From an uncultured Flavobacteriia bacterium (lineage in GTDB: Bacteria; Bacteroidota; Bacteroidia; Flavobacteriales_D; Crocinitomicaceae), in assembly GCA_937975705.1 (NCBI GenBank), contig CALJTX010000015.1, forward strand, positions 1 to 21,889: DNA of 21,889 bases, in the 5' to 3' direction. Positions 7,457-16,529 of this stretch are shown piece after piece; position 1 is the first letter of the stretch, and every line of letters starts with the position of its first letter. The notes under the pieces were generated by a model. It did not search any database and had not been told where the DNA came from. It saw only the letters and a program-made list of their open reading frames with translations. A program made the translations under genes and the position numbers.

Positions 7457-7841
7457 TTTTCTGTAGGCCGGTATAACCCGATAAAATCAATTGAAAAGAA
7501 ACATAGGCCATGAGCAAACCGAAGATCAGCTTGACCCACGCCTCAGGCAAGCGCAAGGTGAGTTTTGAACCCAAAAAAGCGCCGATTACAAAGGTACTGG
7601 CGATGACCAAACCAAAACGCCAATTGACATTTCCGGTTCGCCAATAATTCATCACTGCCAACAACAAAACCGGCAGGGAGAGGATAAACAAAGAGGTGCC
7701 TTGTGCTTGGTGCTGGCTCAGCCCGAGTAAAAAAACGAGCGCCGGAACAATGACCATGCCGCCACCAATGCCAACCATACCGCTGAGCATGCCTGCGGCA
7801 AGACCGATAAGCGTGAGCAATAAAATGGTTTGAATAGACAT
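7446..7841 (-). CDS. Half-size TauE/SafE (TSUP) family membrane transporter
   Basis: This is a 131-residue inner-membrane protein with about four transmembrane helices. The first helix carries the family signature GLAAGMLSGMVGIGGGMVIVPALV (14-37), followed by QHQAQGTSLFILSLPVLLLAVMNYWRTGNVNW and then GAFLGSKLTLRLP. These correspond to one half of the usual 240-260-residue TSUP proteins, which have two such halves. A single-repeat protein would have to work as a dimer; that is an inference. TSUP members export sulfite, sulfoacetate or other organic anions, and the substrate here is unknown. It lies 27 bases after the LuxE-like gene and overlaps the M20 gene, so transport of a small acid made or cleaved by its neighbours is possible. 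Confidence 0.88.
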   Translation of the reverse strand: MSIQTILLLTLIGLAAGMLSGMVGIGGGMVIVPALVFLLGLSQHQAQGTSLFILSLPVLLLAVMNYWRTGNVNWRFGLVIASTFVIGAFLGSKLTLRLPEAWVKLIFGLLMAYVSFQLILSGYTGLQKNEP

Positions 7842-7868
7842 CTAGAACAAATGTAAGAAGTTTTCGAG

Positions 7869-8834
7869 TCAATCGACAAGTTGGTTACAACCTCTGATGT
7901 CGCTAGCTTCCAAACGACCCTCAAGCAAGAAACCTTGGGGTGTGAGCCGGCCAAGGTCGTCGGTTTGGATAAACGCACAACTGTTTTGATTGGCGAGATC
8001 GATTACGTTGACACCTCCTTTTTGACCAAAAGGCACCTCTTGAAAAGGGTCGTAGGCGTCGCGGATCCGGATTTGCATCCAGGGCGGACAACTAAAGGTT
8101 TGGTCAGAAGTGCAATAGGCCTGAGACAGCAATTCGGTCATGCCGTATTCAGAAAGAATTTGCTGCACCCCAAAACCCGCTTGAAGTAGTTGATGTAGTT
8201 CTACTTTGGTCAGTTCTTGACGGCGGCCTTTCATGCCTCCGGTTTCCAAAATAAACGCCTCTTGGAGTTGGCTTCTAGATTCAGCTAAATCTAGTAAAGC
8301 GTAAGAAACGCCAAATACAAATGGTTTTTTACCCGCTGCCAGCGCTTCTTGATAGACCGCTTGCAATTGGGCTACTTCAGCCAAATAATAGCCTGAAAGT
8401 GCTGAGCCGCTTTTTTGAATGAGTTGGTCTACCATGTAAATCAAGCTCGAGTCTCCGTTTTCGAGATAGGACGGCAGTAATGCGATAAAAACGTAATCGG
8501 AAATTGCGCCGAAAACACGTTCAAATCCGAGCGCAAGTGAGGCGTTGTACCAACTGAGGTCATTGATATGATGCTGACTGCGGTTTTGTTGGGTGGTACC
8601 ACTCGATAAGAAGGTTTTTTCAATAGGTTGGCCCTGCAAGCAAATTTGTTGACTTTTAAAAAAATCAATTGGAAGAAAGGGAATTTGCGCGAGTGTACTC
8701 GGTTTGTTTTTGCCGATCAAATCGACATATTGGCGGTAAACAGGAATATTGGCGTATTGGCGCTCAAAGGTGGCCAAAGCCAATGCTTCGAAGTTTGCCG
8801 GGTCGATTTGTTGAAGAAATTGCTGTGGGTCCAC
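7869..8834 (-). CDS. LuxE-like acyl-protein synthetase / acyltransferase
   Basis: This 321-residue protein resembles the LuxE family, a branch of the adenylate-forming enzymes that activates a carboxylate with ATP and transfers the acyl group to a protein or carrier thiol. Visible features are PFLPIDFFKSQQI (52-64), a phosphate-loop-like FLSSGTTQQNRSQH (75-88), VFGVSYALLDL (173-183), ETGGMKGRRQELT (197-209) and LSEYGMTELLSQAY (227-240), the last being the acyl-adenylate A5-like motif. There is no lux operon, so it is not bioluminescence-related. The annotated start is GTG (8834); a possible -7 element lies only 5 bases upstream. It is first in an operon with a TauE-like transporter, an M20 hydrolase and a lipoprotein. 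The physiological acyl substrate is unknown. Confidence 0.85.
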   Translation of the reverse strand: MDPQQFLQQIDPANFEALALATFERQYANIPVYRQYVDLIGKNKPSTLAQIPFLPIDFFKSQQICLQGQPIEKTFLSSGTTQQNRSQHHINDLSWYNASLALGFERVFGAISDYVFIALLPSYLENGDSSLIYMVDQLIQKSGSALSGYYLAEVAQLQAVYQEALAAGKKPFVFGVSYALLDLAESRSQLQEAFILETGGMKGRRQELTKVELHQLLQAGFGVQQILSEYGMTELLSQAYCTSDQTFSCPPWMQIRIRDAYDPFQEVPFGQKGGVNVIDLANQNSCAFIQTDDLGRLTPQGFLLEGRLEASDIRGCNQLVD

Positions 8835-8838
8835 TGCA

Positions 8839-8846
8839 CAAAGTTA
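8839..8846 (-). promoter_or_regulatory. Possible -7 element for the LuxE-like operon
   Basis: On the minus strand TAACTTTG (8846-8839) matches TAnnTTTG. A TTG lies 15 bases further upstream, slightly close for a -33 element. Initiation would fall at or near the GTG start at 8834, which implies a nearly leaderless message, or else this match is a chance one. Confidence 0.3.
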
Positions 8847-8879
8847 AGCCTTAGCGGGCAGCAATCGCGAATAAATCGG

Positions 8880-8887
8880 TAATTTTG
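8880..8887 (+). promoter_or_regulatory. Putative -7 element of hemH
   Basis: TAATTTTG matches TAnnTTTG and lies 35 bases before the hemH ATG. No clear TTG is present at the usual -33 spacing. Confidence 0.4.
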
Positions 8888-8922
8888 AACAAAGAAAATT
8901 TCAAGTTGTTGGACTTTATATC

Positions 8923-9948
8923 ATGAAAAAAACAGGCGTTCTCCTTATTCAACTCGGTACTCCAGATTCACCAAGCGTGTCTGATGTCCGCAGCTATTTA
9001 TCCGAATTTCTCAACGACCCACGCGTCATTGACATTCCCTATCTCTTGCGCACCATTCTCGTCAATGGCATTATCGTGCCTTTTAGAGCGCCAAAGTCAG
9101 CTAAAATATATAAAGAGCTCTGGACGCTCGGCAATGGCGAATCGCCGCTGCTTACACACAGCCGCAAATTAAAAGAGTTATTGCAGGCTGAATTTGAAGG
9201 TCAGAACGTCACTTTTGAGTTGGCCATGCGCTACAAAAATCCTTCGTTAGATGTTGTATTGGAGCGCATGCGTTTGGCCAACTACGATCGCATTGTCATC
9301 TTACCCCTCTTTCCGCAATATGCTTCGGCCTCATCTGGTTCAGCCATAGAAAAAGCCCTTGACATCATGCGCAAATGGTGGGTCATTCCAGAAATCAAAG
9401 TCATTAGTCAGTTCTACGACAACGACGGCTATATCAACTCCGTTGTAGACAACGCACAACAATTCGATATCCCGAGCTTTGACCACATTCTCTTTTCCTA
9501 CCACGGCCTACCGGAGCGCCAGGTAGACAAAGTCTATGAAGGCACCGACTTGTGTCAAGACCAACCTTGTGAATCCGAAATCAACGACCACAACAAATTC
9601 TGCTACAAAGCCACTTGCTACGCAACAACACGCCTCATTGCCGAGCGTCTTGGCTTAAAGGAAGACCAATACACCGTTTGTTTTCAGTCCAGACTAGACA
9701 AAAAATGGCTCACCCCTTTCTCCGATAAAGTAGTAGAAGAATGGGCCAAAAAAGGCGCCAAAAAATTATTGGTTTTTAGCCCGGCTTTTGTGGCAGACTG
9801 CCTAGAAACGCTTATTGAAATTGGCGACGAATACCAAGAAATCTTTGAAGAACACGGCGGAGAAAAAGTACAACTTGTCCCGAGTTCCAACACCCACCCC
9901 CTATTTGTGAAAGGCATGCAGCAACTTATTGAAAAAGAGCTGAGCTAA
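8923..9948 (+). CDS. hemH: Ferrochelatase
   Basis: HemH inserts ferrous iron into a porphyrin in the last steps of heme synthesis. The 341-residue protein begins GVLLIQLGTPDSPSVSDVRSYLSEFL and contains LFPQYASASSGS (129-140), the catalytic H194 in FSYHGLPERQ, FQSRLDKKWLTP (254-265) and SPAFVADCLETLIEIGDE (286-303), where E295 corresponds to the second active-site residue of other ferrochelatases. An internal segment holds four cysteines (C211, C216, C227, C232); comparable internal cysteine sets occur in several bacterial ferrochelatases, and some members of the family carry a [2Fe-2S] cluster. Whether these cysteines do so is unproven. No other heme gene is nearby; ahcY follows but has its own promoter. 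Confidence 0.96.
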   Translation: MKKTGVLLIQLGTPDSPSVSDVRSYLSEFLNDPRVIDIPYLLRTILVNGIIVPFRAPKSAKIYKELWTLGNGESPLLTHSRKLKELLQAEFEGQNVTFELAMRYKNPSLDVVLERMRLANYDRIVILPLFPQYASASSGSAIEKALDIMRKWWVIPEIKVISQFYDNDGYINSVVDNAQQFDIPSFDHILFSYHGLPERQVDKVYEGTDLCQDQPCESEINDHNKFCYKATCYATTRLIAERLGLKEDQYTVCFQSRLDKKWLTPFSDKVVEEWAKKGAKKLLVFSPAFVADCLETLIEIGDEYQEIFEEHGGEKVQLVPSSNTHPLFVKGMQQLIEKELS

Positions 9949-9951
9949 ACC

Positions 9952-9982
9952 TTGAAATCGAATAGAAATCAACGTACATTTG
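9952..9982 (+). promoter_or_regulatory. Bacteroidota-type promoter of ahcY
   Basis: A TTG (9952-9954) is separated by 20 bases from TACATTTG (9975-9982), an exact TAnnTTTG. Transcription should start near 9988. This lies downstream of a TTG codon in frame with ahcY at 9952, which therefore cannot be the start from this promoter; the ATGs at 10000/10006 fit. Confidence 0.55.
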
Positions 9983-9999
9983 CAAACTTATTTGAAGAA

Positions 10000-11316
<1,317 letters not shown>

Positions 11317-11333
11317 TAGCAAAAAGAAACATA

Positions 11334-11364
11334 AAAAAAGGCGAGTCAACGGCTCGCCTTTTTT
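11334..11364. terminator. Bidirectional rho-independent terminator (ahcY / beta-barrel gene)
   Basis: GGCGAG (11340-11345) pairs with CTCGCC (11353-11358) around a 7-base loop. The stem is flanked by A6 on the left (11334-11339) and T6 on the right (11359-11364), which extend it to 12 base pairs and give a U tract on either strand. It lies between the stops of two convergent genes. Confidence 0.85.
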
Positions 11365-11396
11365 GTTGCACAAAAGTGTTGGTTTGAATGGTTTGA

Positions 11397-12017
11397 TCAG
11401 ATGCGGTAACTCAATGCAACCTGCATCAACGGACCGCCAAGCCCGAATTCGCCACCAACTGCAAAGTGATAATCTACAAAATACCTGAAGCCGTAGCAAA
11501 GTCTAAAAGAGACAGGTATAACCAAACCTAAGTCGTTCGGACTTTGATCGATCAATATATTGTCCATGTATACATTTCTCTTGCGCATGTTTCCACCAAT
11601 TCCTAAACCAATGTATTGATCTAAATTTGGATCTAAGGCACCCAAATGAAAATCGACGCGAAATTGGGGTCTGAAACGTTGTTTTTGGATCAGATAAGCA
11701 TGCTTTTGAACGATCCATTCCCCATTAAAAAAGGAGCTGTCGGAAGTTGAATATTGCGCATTGGCCATGCCATACATGAGATCCACACCAATGCTGACAT
11801 CATCTGAAGCCATGTACATGAAGCGCAAGCCAGAAGGAGCCAAACCAAAATACGACGGATTAGCGTAACTCGGAATTCCCTCACTTGCAGCCATGTTGAG
11901 CCTCAAAAAATTCGGGTAGCCCCCATAGGCATTGAGAATAACGTTACCCCTAAAAAGACCTTGAGCTTGCCCCGACACGCAGAACAAGCTCAAGATGAGT
12001 GAAAAAAAGATTTTCAT
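11397..12017 (-). CDS. Predicted outer-membrane beta-barrel-like protein
   Basis: I do not recognise a named family. The 206-residue protein starts MKIFFSLILSLFCVSGQAQG, a signal peptide with a likely cleavage after AQ. The mature part has alternating, glycine- and aromatic-rich strands: GNVILNAYGGYPNF, GLRFMYMASDDVSIGVDLMYG, PQFRVDFHLG, QYIGLGIGGN, FRLCYGFRYFVDYHFAVGGEFG and the terminal GPLMQVALSYRI. This pattern suits a small eight-strand barrel in the outer membrane. It starts 9 bases after the aconitase stop on the same strand and is probably cotranscribed, although the two proteins act in different compartments and no functional link is evident. Confidence 0.8.
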   Translation of the reverse strand: MKIFFSLILSLFCVSGQAQGLFRGNVILNAYGGYPNFLRLNMAASEGIPSYANPSYFGLAPSGLRFMYMASDDVSIGVDLMYGMANAQYSTSDSSFFNGEWIVQKHAYLIQKQRFRPQFRVDFHLGALDPNLDQYIGLGIGGNMRKRNVYMDNILIDQSPNDLGLVIPVSFRLCYGFRYFVDYHFAVGGEFGLGGPLMQVALSYRI

Positions 12018-12026
12018 AAAGACGAA

Positions 12027-14294
12027 TTAGGCTTCCATCATTTTGATGAGGTTGAGTGCTGAACCAGCTCTGAACCACTCAATTTGAGAAGCATTATACG
12101 TATGATTCACCTTGATTTGCTCCGACTGGCCATTGCTGTGGGTAATTTGCAAAGTGAGTTGGGTGTCTGGGGCAAATGCCTGGAGGTCGATGAAGTCAAA
12201 GGTGTCGTCTTCTTGGATTTTGTCGTAGTCTGCCTCGTTGGCAAATGTAAGCCCGAGCATTCCTTGTTTTTTGAGGTTGGTCTCGTGGATACGCGCAAAC
12301 GATTTGACCAAAACAGCACACACACCTAAATGACGTGGCTCCATGGCGGCATGCTCTCTTGAAGAACCTTCACCGTAGTTGTGGTCGCCGACAACAATTG
12401 ATGGTACACCAGCAGCTTTGTAAGCGCGCTGAACCGCAGGAACTTCTCCGTATGTGCCAGTCAATTGGTTTTTCACGTTATTGGCCTCGCCGTTGAAAGC
12501 GTTTTCTGCACCAATGAGCATGTTGTTGGAGATGTTGTCTAGGTGGCCACGGTAACGCAACCAAGGACCTGCCATAGAGATATGGTCGGTAGTACATTTG
12601 CCTTTTGCTTTGATGAGCAAGCGGGCTCCTGTAATATTTTGTCCATCCCAAGCAGGGAAGTTCTCGAGTAATTGTAAGCGCTGAGAATCTGGTGCCACTG
12701 CGATTTCTACACCGCTGCCGTCTTCGGCTGGTGCTTGGTAACCGTTGTCTTCTACAGCAAAACCACGCGTTGGCAATTCGTCGCCAACCGGAGGGGTTAA
12801 TTTCACTTGCTCGCCTTTGTCGTTGGTGAGGGTGTCTGTGAGCGGATTGAATCCGAGGTCACCAGCGATAGCCAATGCAGCCACCATTTCTGGGCTCGTT
12901 ACAAAAGCATGGGTGTTAGGGTTGCCGTCTGCACGCTTCGAGAAGTTGCGGTTGAAAGAGTGTACAATAGTGTTTTTCTCTTGTTTTTCAGCGCCTTCGC
13001 GAGCCCACTGACCGATACACGGCCCGCAAGCGTTTGTAAAGACTTTCGTACCCATTTTTTCAAAGTCTGCAAGAATGCCATCGCGATCTGCGGTGTAGCG
13101 CACTTGCTCAGAACCCGGATTGATACCAAATTCCGCTTTTGGGGTAATGCCTTGTGCTACGGCTTGCTTCACGATAGAAGCCGCACGCGCTAAATCTTCG
13201 TAAGATGAGTTGGTACAAGAACCGATGAGGCCCCACTCTACTTGCAACGGCCAACCATTTGCGGTAGCTTCTGCACGCATTTTAGAAACGGGTGTGCCGC
13301 GGTCTGGTGTAAACGGACCATTGATATGTGGTTCGAGTTCACTCAAATTGATTTCGATGAGTTGATCAAAGTATTTTTCTGGTTCTGCATAAACTTCTTG
13401 GTCACCGGTGAGGTGCTCAGCAATGGCATCAGCAGCAGTAACCACTTCTTGACGACCTGTAGCAATGAGGTAACGGCGCATAGATTCGTCGTAACCAAAA
13501 GTTGATGTTGTTGCACCAATTTCGGCACCCATGTTGCAAATGGTTCCTTTTCCTGTACAAGACAAAGAAAGTGCACCTTCGCCAAAATATTCGACAATTG
13601 CACCAGTACCACCTTTAACAGTGAGGATATCGGCAACTTTAAGGATCACGTCTTTGGCGGAAGTCCAGCCGTTGAGTTTACCTGTAAGTTTGACGCCAAT
13701 AAGTTTAGGAAACTTGAGCTCCCAAGCCATTCCGGCCATGACATCTACGGCGTCGGCACCACCAACACCAATAGCAACCATACCCAAACCACCCGCATTT
13801 ACGGTGTGGGAGTCGGTACCGATCATCATGCCGCCAGGGAAGGCGTAGTTTTCTAGTACTACTTGGTGAATGATACCTGCACCTGGCTTCCAAAATCCGA
13901 TGCCATATTTATTAGAGATCGAAGAAAGGAAGTTGAATACTTCGTTGTTTTGGTTTAAAGAATCTTGTAAGTCTTTGCTTGCACCTACTTTGGCTTGAAT
14001 GAGGTGGTCAGCATGCACTGTAGAAGGCACTGCTACGCGTTTTTTACCTGCTTGCATGAATTGCAAAAGCGCCATTTGTGCGGTCGCATCTTGCATGGCA
14101 ACGCGGTCTGGAGCGAAATCGACGTAAGACTTTCCGCGCTCAGAAGCGCTTGTTGCTTCTCCTTCCCAAAGGTGGGCATAAAGGATTTTTTCTGATAAAG
14201 TGAGTGGACGTCCAACTACTTTACGAGCAGCAGCAATACGAGCAGGGTAACGCTCATATACGCGTTGAATCATGTCGAGGTCAAAAACTTTCAT
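12027..14294 (-). CDS. Aconitate hydratase (mitochondrial-type aconitase)
   Basis: Aconitase interconverts citrate and isocitrate in the TCA cycle with a [4Fe-4S] cluster. The 755-residue length and sequence resemble mitochondrial aconitase rather than AcnA (about 890) or AcnB (about 865). Cluster ligands are C360 (IGSCTNSSYED), C423 and C426 (NACGPCIGQW), almost the same numbering as in the bovine enzyme. Also seen are PSTVHADHLI (90-99), GTDSHTVNAGGLGM (159-172), SFNRNFSKRADGN and, in the swivel domain, GDHNYGEGSSREHAAMEPRHLG. The ATG at 14294 is supported by a -7 element about 30 bases upstream. As an Fe-S enzyme it is a likely client of the Suf genes in this window. The beta-barrel gene follows directly. 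Confidence 0.97.
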   Translation of the reverse strand: MKVFDLDMIQRVYERYPARIAAARKVVGRPLTLSEKILYAHLWEGEATSASERGKSYVDFAPDRVAMQDATAQMALLQFMQAGKKRVAVPSTVHADHLIQAKVGASKDLQDSLNQNNEVFNFLSSISNKYGIGFWKPGAGIIHQVVLENYAFPGGMMIGTDSHTVNAGGLGMVAIGVGGADAVDVMAGMAWELKFPKLIGVKLTGKLNGWTSAKDVILKVADILTVKGGTGAIVEYFGEGALSLSCTGKGTICNMGAEIGATTSTFGYDESMRRYLIATGRQEVVTAADAIAEHLTGDQEVYAEPEKYFDQLIEINLSELEPHINGPFTPDRGTPVSKMRAEATANGWPLQVEWGLIGSCTNSSYEDLARAASIVKQAVAQGITPKAEFGINPGSEQVRYTADRDGILADFEKMGTKVFTNACGPCIGQWAREGAEKQEKNTIVHSFNRNFSKRADGNPNTHAFVTSPEMVAALAIAGDLGFNPLTDTLTNDKGEQVKLTPPVGDELPTRGFAVEDNGYQAPAEDGSGVEIAVAPDSQRLQLLENFPAWDGQNITGARLLIKAKGKCTTDHISMAGPWLRYRGHLDNISNNMLIGAENAFNGEANNVKNQLTGTYGEVPAVQRAYKAAGVPSIVVGDHNYGEGSSREHAAMEPRHLGVCAVLVKSFARIHETNLKKQGMLGLTFANEADYDKIQEDDTFDFIDLQAFAPDTQLTLQITHSNGQSEQIKVNHTYNASQIEWFRAGSALNLIKMMEA

Positions 14295-14323
14295 AGTGCG
14301 ATATTGTGATTTTTAATGCGCAC

Positions 14324-14331
14324 CAAATTTA
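14324..14331 (-). promoter_or_regulatory. Putative -7 element of the aconitase gene
   Basis: On the minus strand TAAATTTG (14331-14324) matches TAnnTTTG exactly and lies 29 bases before the ATG. No TTG is visible at the normal -33 distance. Confidence 0.4.
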
Positions 14332-14476
14332 CGGATTTAAAACTATTTTCACTCGTTCCTGTGGCTAAAAAATAGACAACAAATAAGCGTTACTTTCGAT
14401 AATTTACCAAAATCGCCTAAATTTATATGTTACCAAGTTCATGTGACAAAGAGAATAATTGTTTAAAACAACACCA

Positions 14477-15079
14477 GTGAAAAATATTTTAAGAATTTTA
14501 ATCGGACTGACCTATGTATCTTCTGTTTACAGCCAGAATGTTGACAAAAATGAAGTTCCCTCATACAACACAGAAATAGTCATCAAAAACAAAGCTGCTT
14601 ATTCCGAGCATTTTGTTCAAGGACTTAAAGAACTTGGTTTTCAAAAAATAGAATTAAAAGACAGTTTATTAATAATTGACAATAAAGACACTGTTCTATT
14701 TTCCGATACACCAAAAATTGGAGAAGCGCGCGTATACACGGGCAAACAAGGAAATTTAGCCATAGCCGTTACGGTAAAACGCATCAATTACACGACTGTT
14801 GACTATCGTATTGAAATGGTTGAATTTGGCAAGGCAAACCACACGCAATCTGGACAAGCAGACATCATCTCAAGTTTCTTTTTTGGACCAGAATCAAACA
14901 TAGATGAGCAAACAGGTGAGGGATATTTTGTAACTGAATACACCGACAACAGAGCAGATAATTGCGCTACGCAAATTAGAATTGGTGACGAAAACGACCT
15001 TGCGAAAATCATTAAGTATTGCAATGGTAAGATTAAAGATATTACATTGGAAAACTTTACAACGTTACATAAAAAATAA
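14477..15079 (+). CDS. Secreted hypothetical protein, AT-rich gene with non-ATG start
   Basis: I do not recognise this protein. Starting at the GTG at 14477 it is 200 residues, opening with KNILRILIGLTYVSSVYSQ, a plausible signal peptide with cleavage near SVYSQ. A TTG at 14459 would add six residues; no ATG is available upstream before a stop. The mature chain has a KAAYSEHFVQGLKELGFQKIELKDS segment, alternating beta strands (ARVYTGKQGNLAIAVTVKRI), two distant cysteines (CATQIRIGDE and YCNGK) and a charged end, so it is probably periplasmic. Its DNA is visibly more AT-rich than the flanking genes, with many AAA and ATT codons, which may mean later acquisition. It lies 20 bases upstream of the RlpA-like gene. 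Confidence 0.72.
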   Translation: MKNILRILIGLTYVSSVYSQNVDKNEVPSYNTEIVIKNKAAYSEHFVQGLKELGFQKIELKDSLLIIDNKDTVLFSDTPKIGEARVYTGKQGNLAIAVTVKRINYTTVDYRIEMVEFGKANHTQSGQADIISSFFFGPESNIDEQTGEGYFVTEYTDNRADNCATQIRIGDENDLAKIIKYCNGKIKDITLENFTTLHKK

Positions 15080-15099
15080 GCCTCAACTTTTCAAAACGA

Positions 15100-15462
15100 A
15101 TGATGAATCAGATTTATGCATTGCTCTTTTTAGTATTTCTCTCAGGAAGCGATAACGTTTACCAGCGCGGAAAAGCCTCTTATTATGCCCAATCGATGAA
15201 CGGCCAGCGCACTTCGTCAGGCGAACGCTACTGTTCGGATAGCTTGACGGCCGCACATGCGCGTTTGCCATTTGGAACAAGAGTTGAAGTGCGCAATCTC
15301 AAAAATGATTCGGTCGTGGTACTGCGCGTCATTGACCGCATGTCGGCATCGAGTAGCCGCATTATTGACGTGAGTTGGGCTGCGGCTAAAAAACTTAATT
15401 TTGTGCGCGATGGCTTGGCACAAGTTGAGCTCAAGTTAATAGATACCCTACCCCGCAAATGA
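15100..15462 (+). CDS. RlpA-like double-psi beta-barrel protein (septal ring lytic transglycosylase family)
   Basis: This 120-residue exported protein has an N-terminal hydrophobic signal (about 4-16) without a lipobox cysteine, then a single RlpA-type double-psi barrel. The signature KASYYAQSMNGQRTSSGERY (25-44) and LTAAHARLPFGTRVEVRNL (49-67) are clear. Candidate active-site residues by comparison with RlpA are E42, H53 and D79 (VIDRM). The usual DRGPF is altered to DRMSASSSR here, so activity on glycan strands is uncertain. There is no SPOR domain. It starts at ATG 15100, with a second ATG at 15103, and its stop overlaps the next gene (ATGA). RlpA proteins cleave denuded peptidoglycan at the septum in Pseudomonas. 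Confidence 0.88.
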   Translation: MMNQIYALLFLVFLSGSDNVYQRGKASYYAQSMNGQRTSSGERYCSDSLTAAHARLPFGTRVEVRNLKNDSVVVLRVIDRMSASSSRIIDVSWAAAKKLNFVRDGLAQVELKLIDTLPRK

Positions 15463-16529
15463 GCAAACTTCCTTTTCAAGACCTCAAAGTTATTGACCTT
15501 TCTACGGTACTAGCAGGCCCTTCAGTCGGCACTTTTTTTTCCGAACTCGGAGCGCGCGTACTCAAAATAGAGCATCCACAACACGGCGATGTCACCAACA
15601 CCTGGCGCCTCAAGCAAGAAGGCGATTTGTCCAAGCAAAGCGCTTATTATTCAAGTGTCAATTATAAAAAAGAATTATTGAAATTGAACTTAGGGCGCGA
15701 TGCAGATTACCGCATTTTCTTAAATGAACTCAAAGACGCGGATATCTTATTGATGAATTTCAAAAAAGGCGATGACCAAAAGCTAAAGGTTACACCTTCC
15801 GAACTCTGGAAAATCAATCCAAGCTTACTCATCGGGAAAATCACTGGTTTTGGCTCCGAAAACGACCGCATTGCCTACGACCTCATCCTTCAAGCAGAAA
15901 CAGGTTTTATGTCCATGAACGGTACACCGCAAAGCGGGCCGGTCAAGATGCCGGTTGCACTCATTGATGTACTTACTGCACATCAGCTCAAAGAAGGTTT
16001 ACTCTTGGCACTCTTGCAACGCGAGCAAGGCAAAGGGCAACTGGTGAGTGTTTCTTTGTACGACGCCGCTATTTGCAGCTTGGCCAATCAGGCTTCGAAT
16101 TTCTTGATGGAACAGCAAATCCCACAACGTATCGGCAGTTTGCATCCGAACATCGCTCCTTACGGCGAAATTTTTCAAACCCAAGATGGTCAGTTGCTCA
16201 CCTTCGCTATTGGCTCAGACCAACATTTTGATAAACTTGTGACTTACCTTGGTCTAAATGAACTCGCCCAGGACCCTCGTTTTTGCTCGAATATGGAAAG
16301 GGTAAAAAACCGAGAGGTACTTTTCACTTACATCGCAAGTGTCATTTCCTTGAAAACTTGTGCTGACCTCATTTCTTCCCTCTTGGAACTCAACGTACCG
16401 GTCGCTAAAATCAAAGCACTCGACGAAGTTTTCCAAGACCCAAAAGCCTTGAGTTTGGTCAGAGCGGAACCAATCAATGGCCAAAATACCAAGCGTGTTT
16501 CGCAAATAGCATTTAAATTTGAGGCATGA
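15459..16529 (+). CDS. Class III CoA-transferase (CaiB/BaiF family)
   Basis: This 356-residue protein of the CaiB/BaiF family transfers CoA between carboxylic acids or racemises 2-methylacyl-CoA. It shows KVIDLSTVLAGPSVGTFFSELGARVLKIEHP (10-40, shown in the family as the first Rossmann-like unit), SVNYKKELLKLNLG (66-79), ITGFG (128-132), LILQAETGFMSMNG (142-155) and VALIDVLTAHQ (166-176). D170 falls at the position of the catalytic Asp169 of formyl-CoA transferase, which supports an active transferase. At 356 residues it is nearer to alpha-methylacyl-CoA racemase (about 380) than to Frc (about 428). Substrate is unknown. It overlaps by 4 bases with genes on both sides, so it belongs to a coupled operon of unrelated-looking activities. 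Confidence 0.9.
   Translation: MSKLPFQDLKVIDLSTVLAGPSVGTFFSELGARVLKIEHPQHGDVTNTWRLKQEGDLSKQSAYYSSVNYKKELLKLNLGRDADYRIFLNELKDADILLMNFKKGDDQKLKVTPSELWKINPSLLIGKITGFGSENDRIAYDLILQAETGFMSMNGTPQSGPVKMPVALIDVLTAHQLKEGLLLALLQREQGKGQLVSVSLYDAAICSLANQASNFLMEQQIPQRIGSLHPNIAPYGEIFQTQDGQLLTFAIGSDQHFDKLVTYLGLNELAQDPRFCSNMERVKNREVLFTYIASVISLKTCADLISSLLELNVPVAKIKALDEVFQDPKALSLVRAEPINGQNTKRVSQIAFKFEA

Noticed and set aside
9952..9999. TTG start for ahcY
   Set aside because: A good promoter, with its predicted start site near 9988, lies downstream of that codon.
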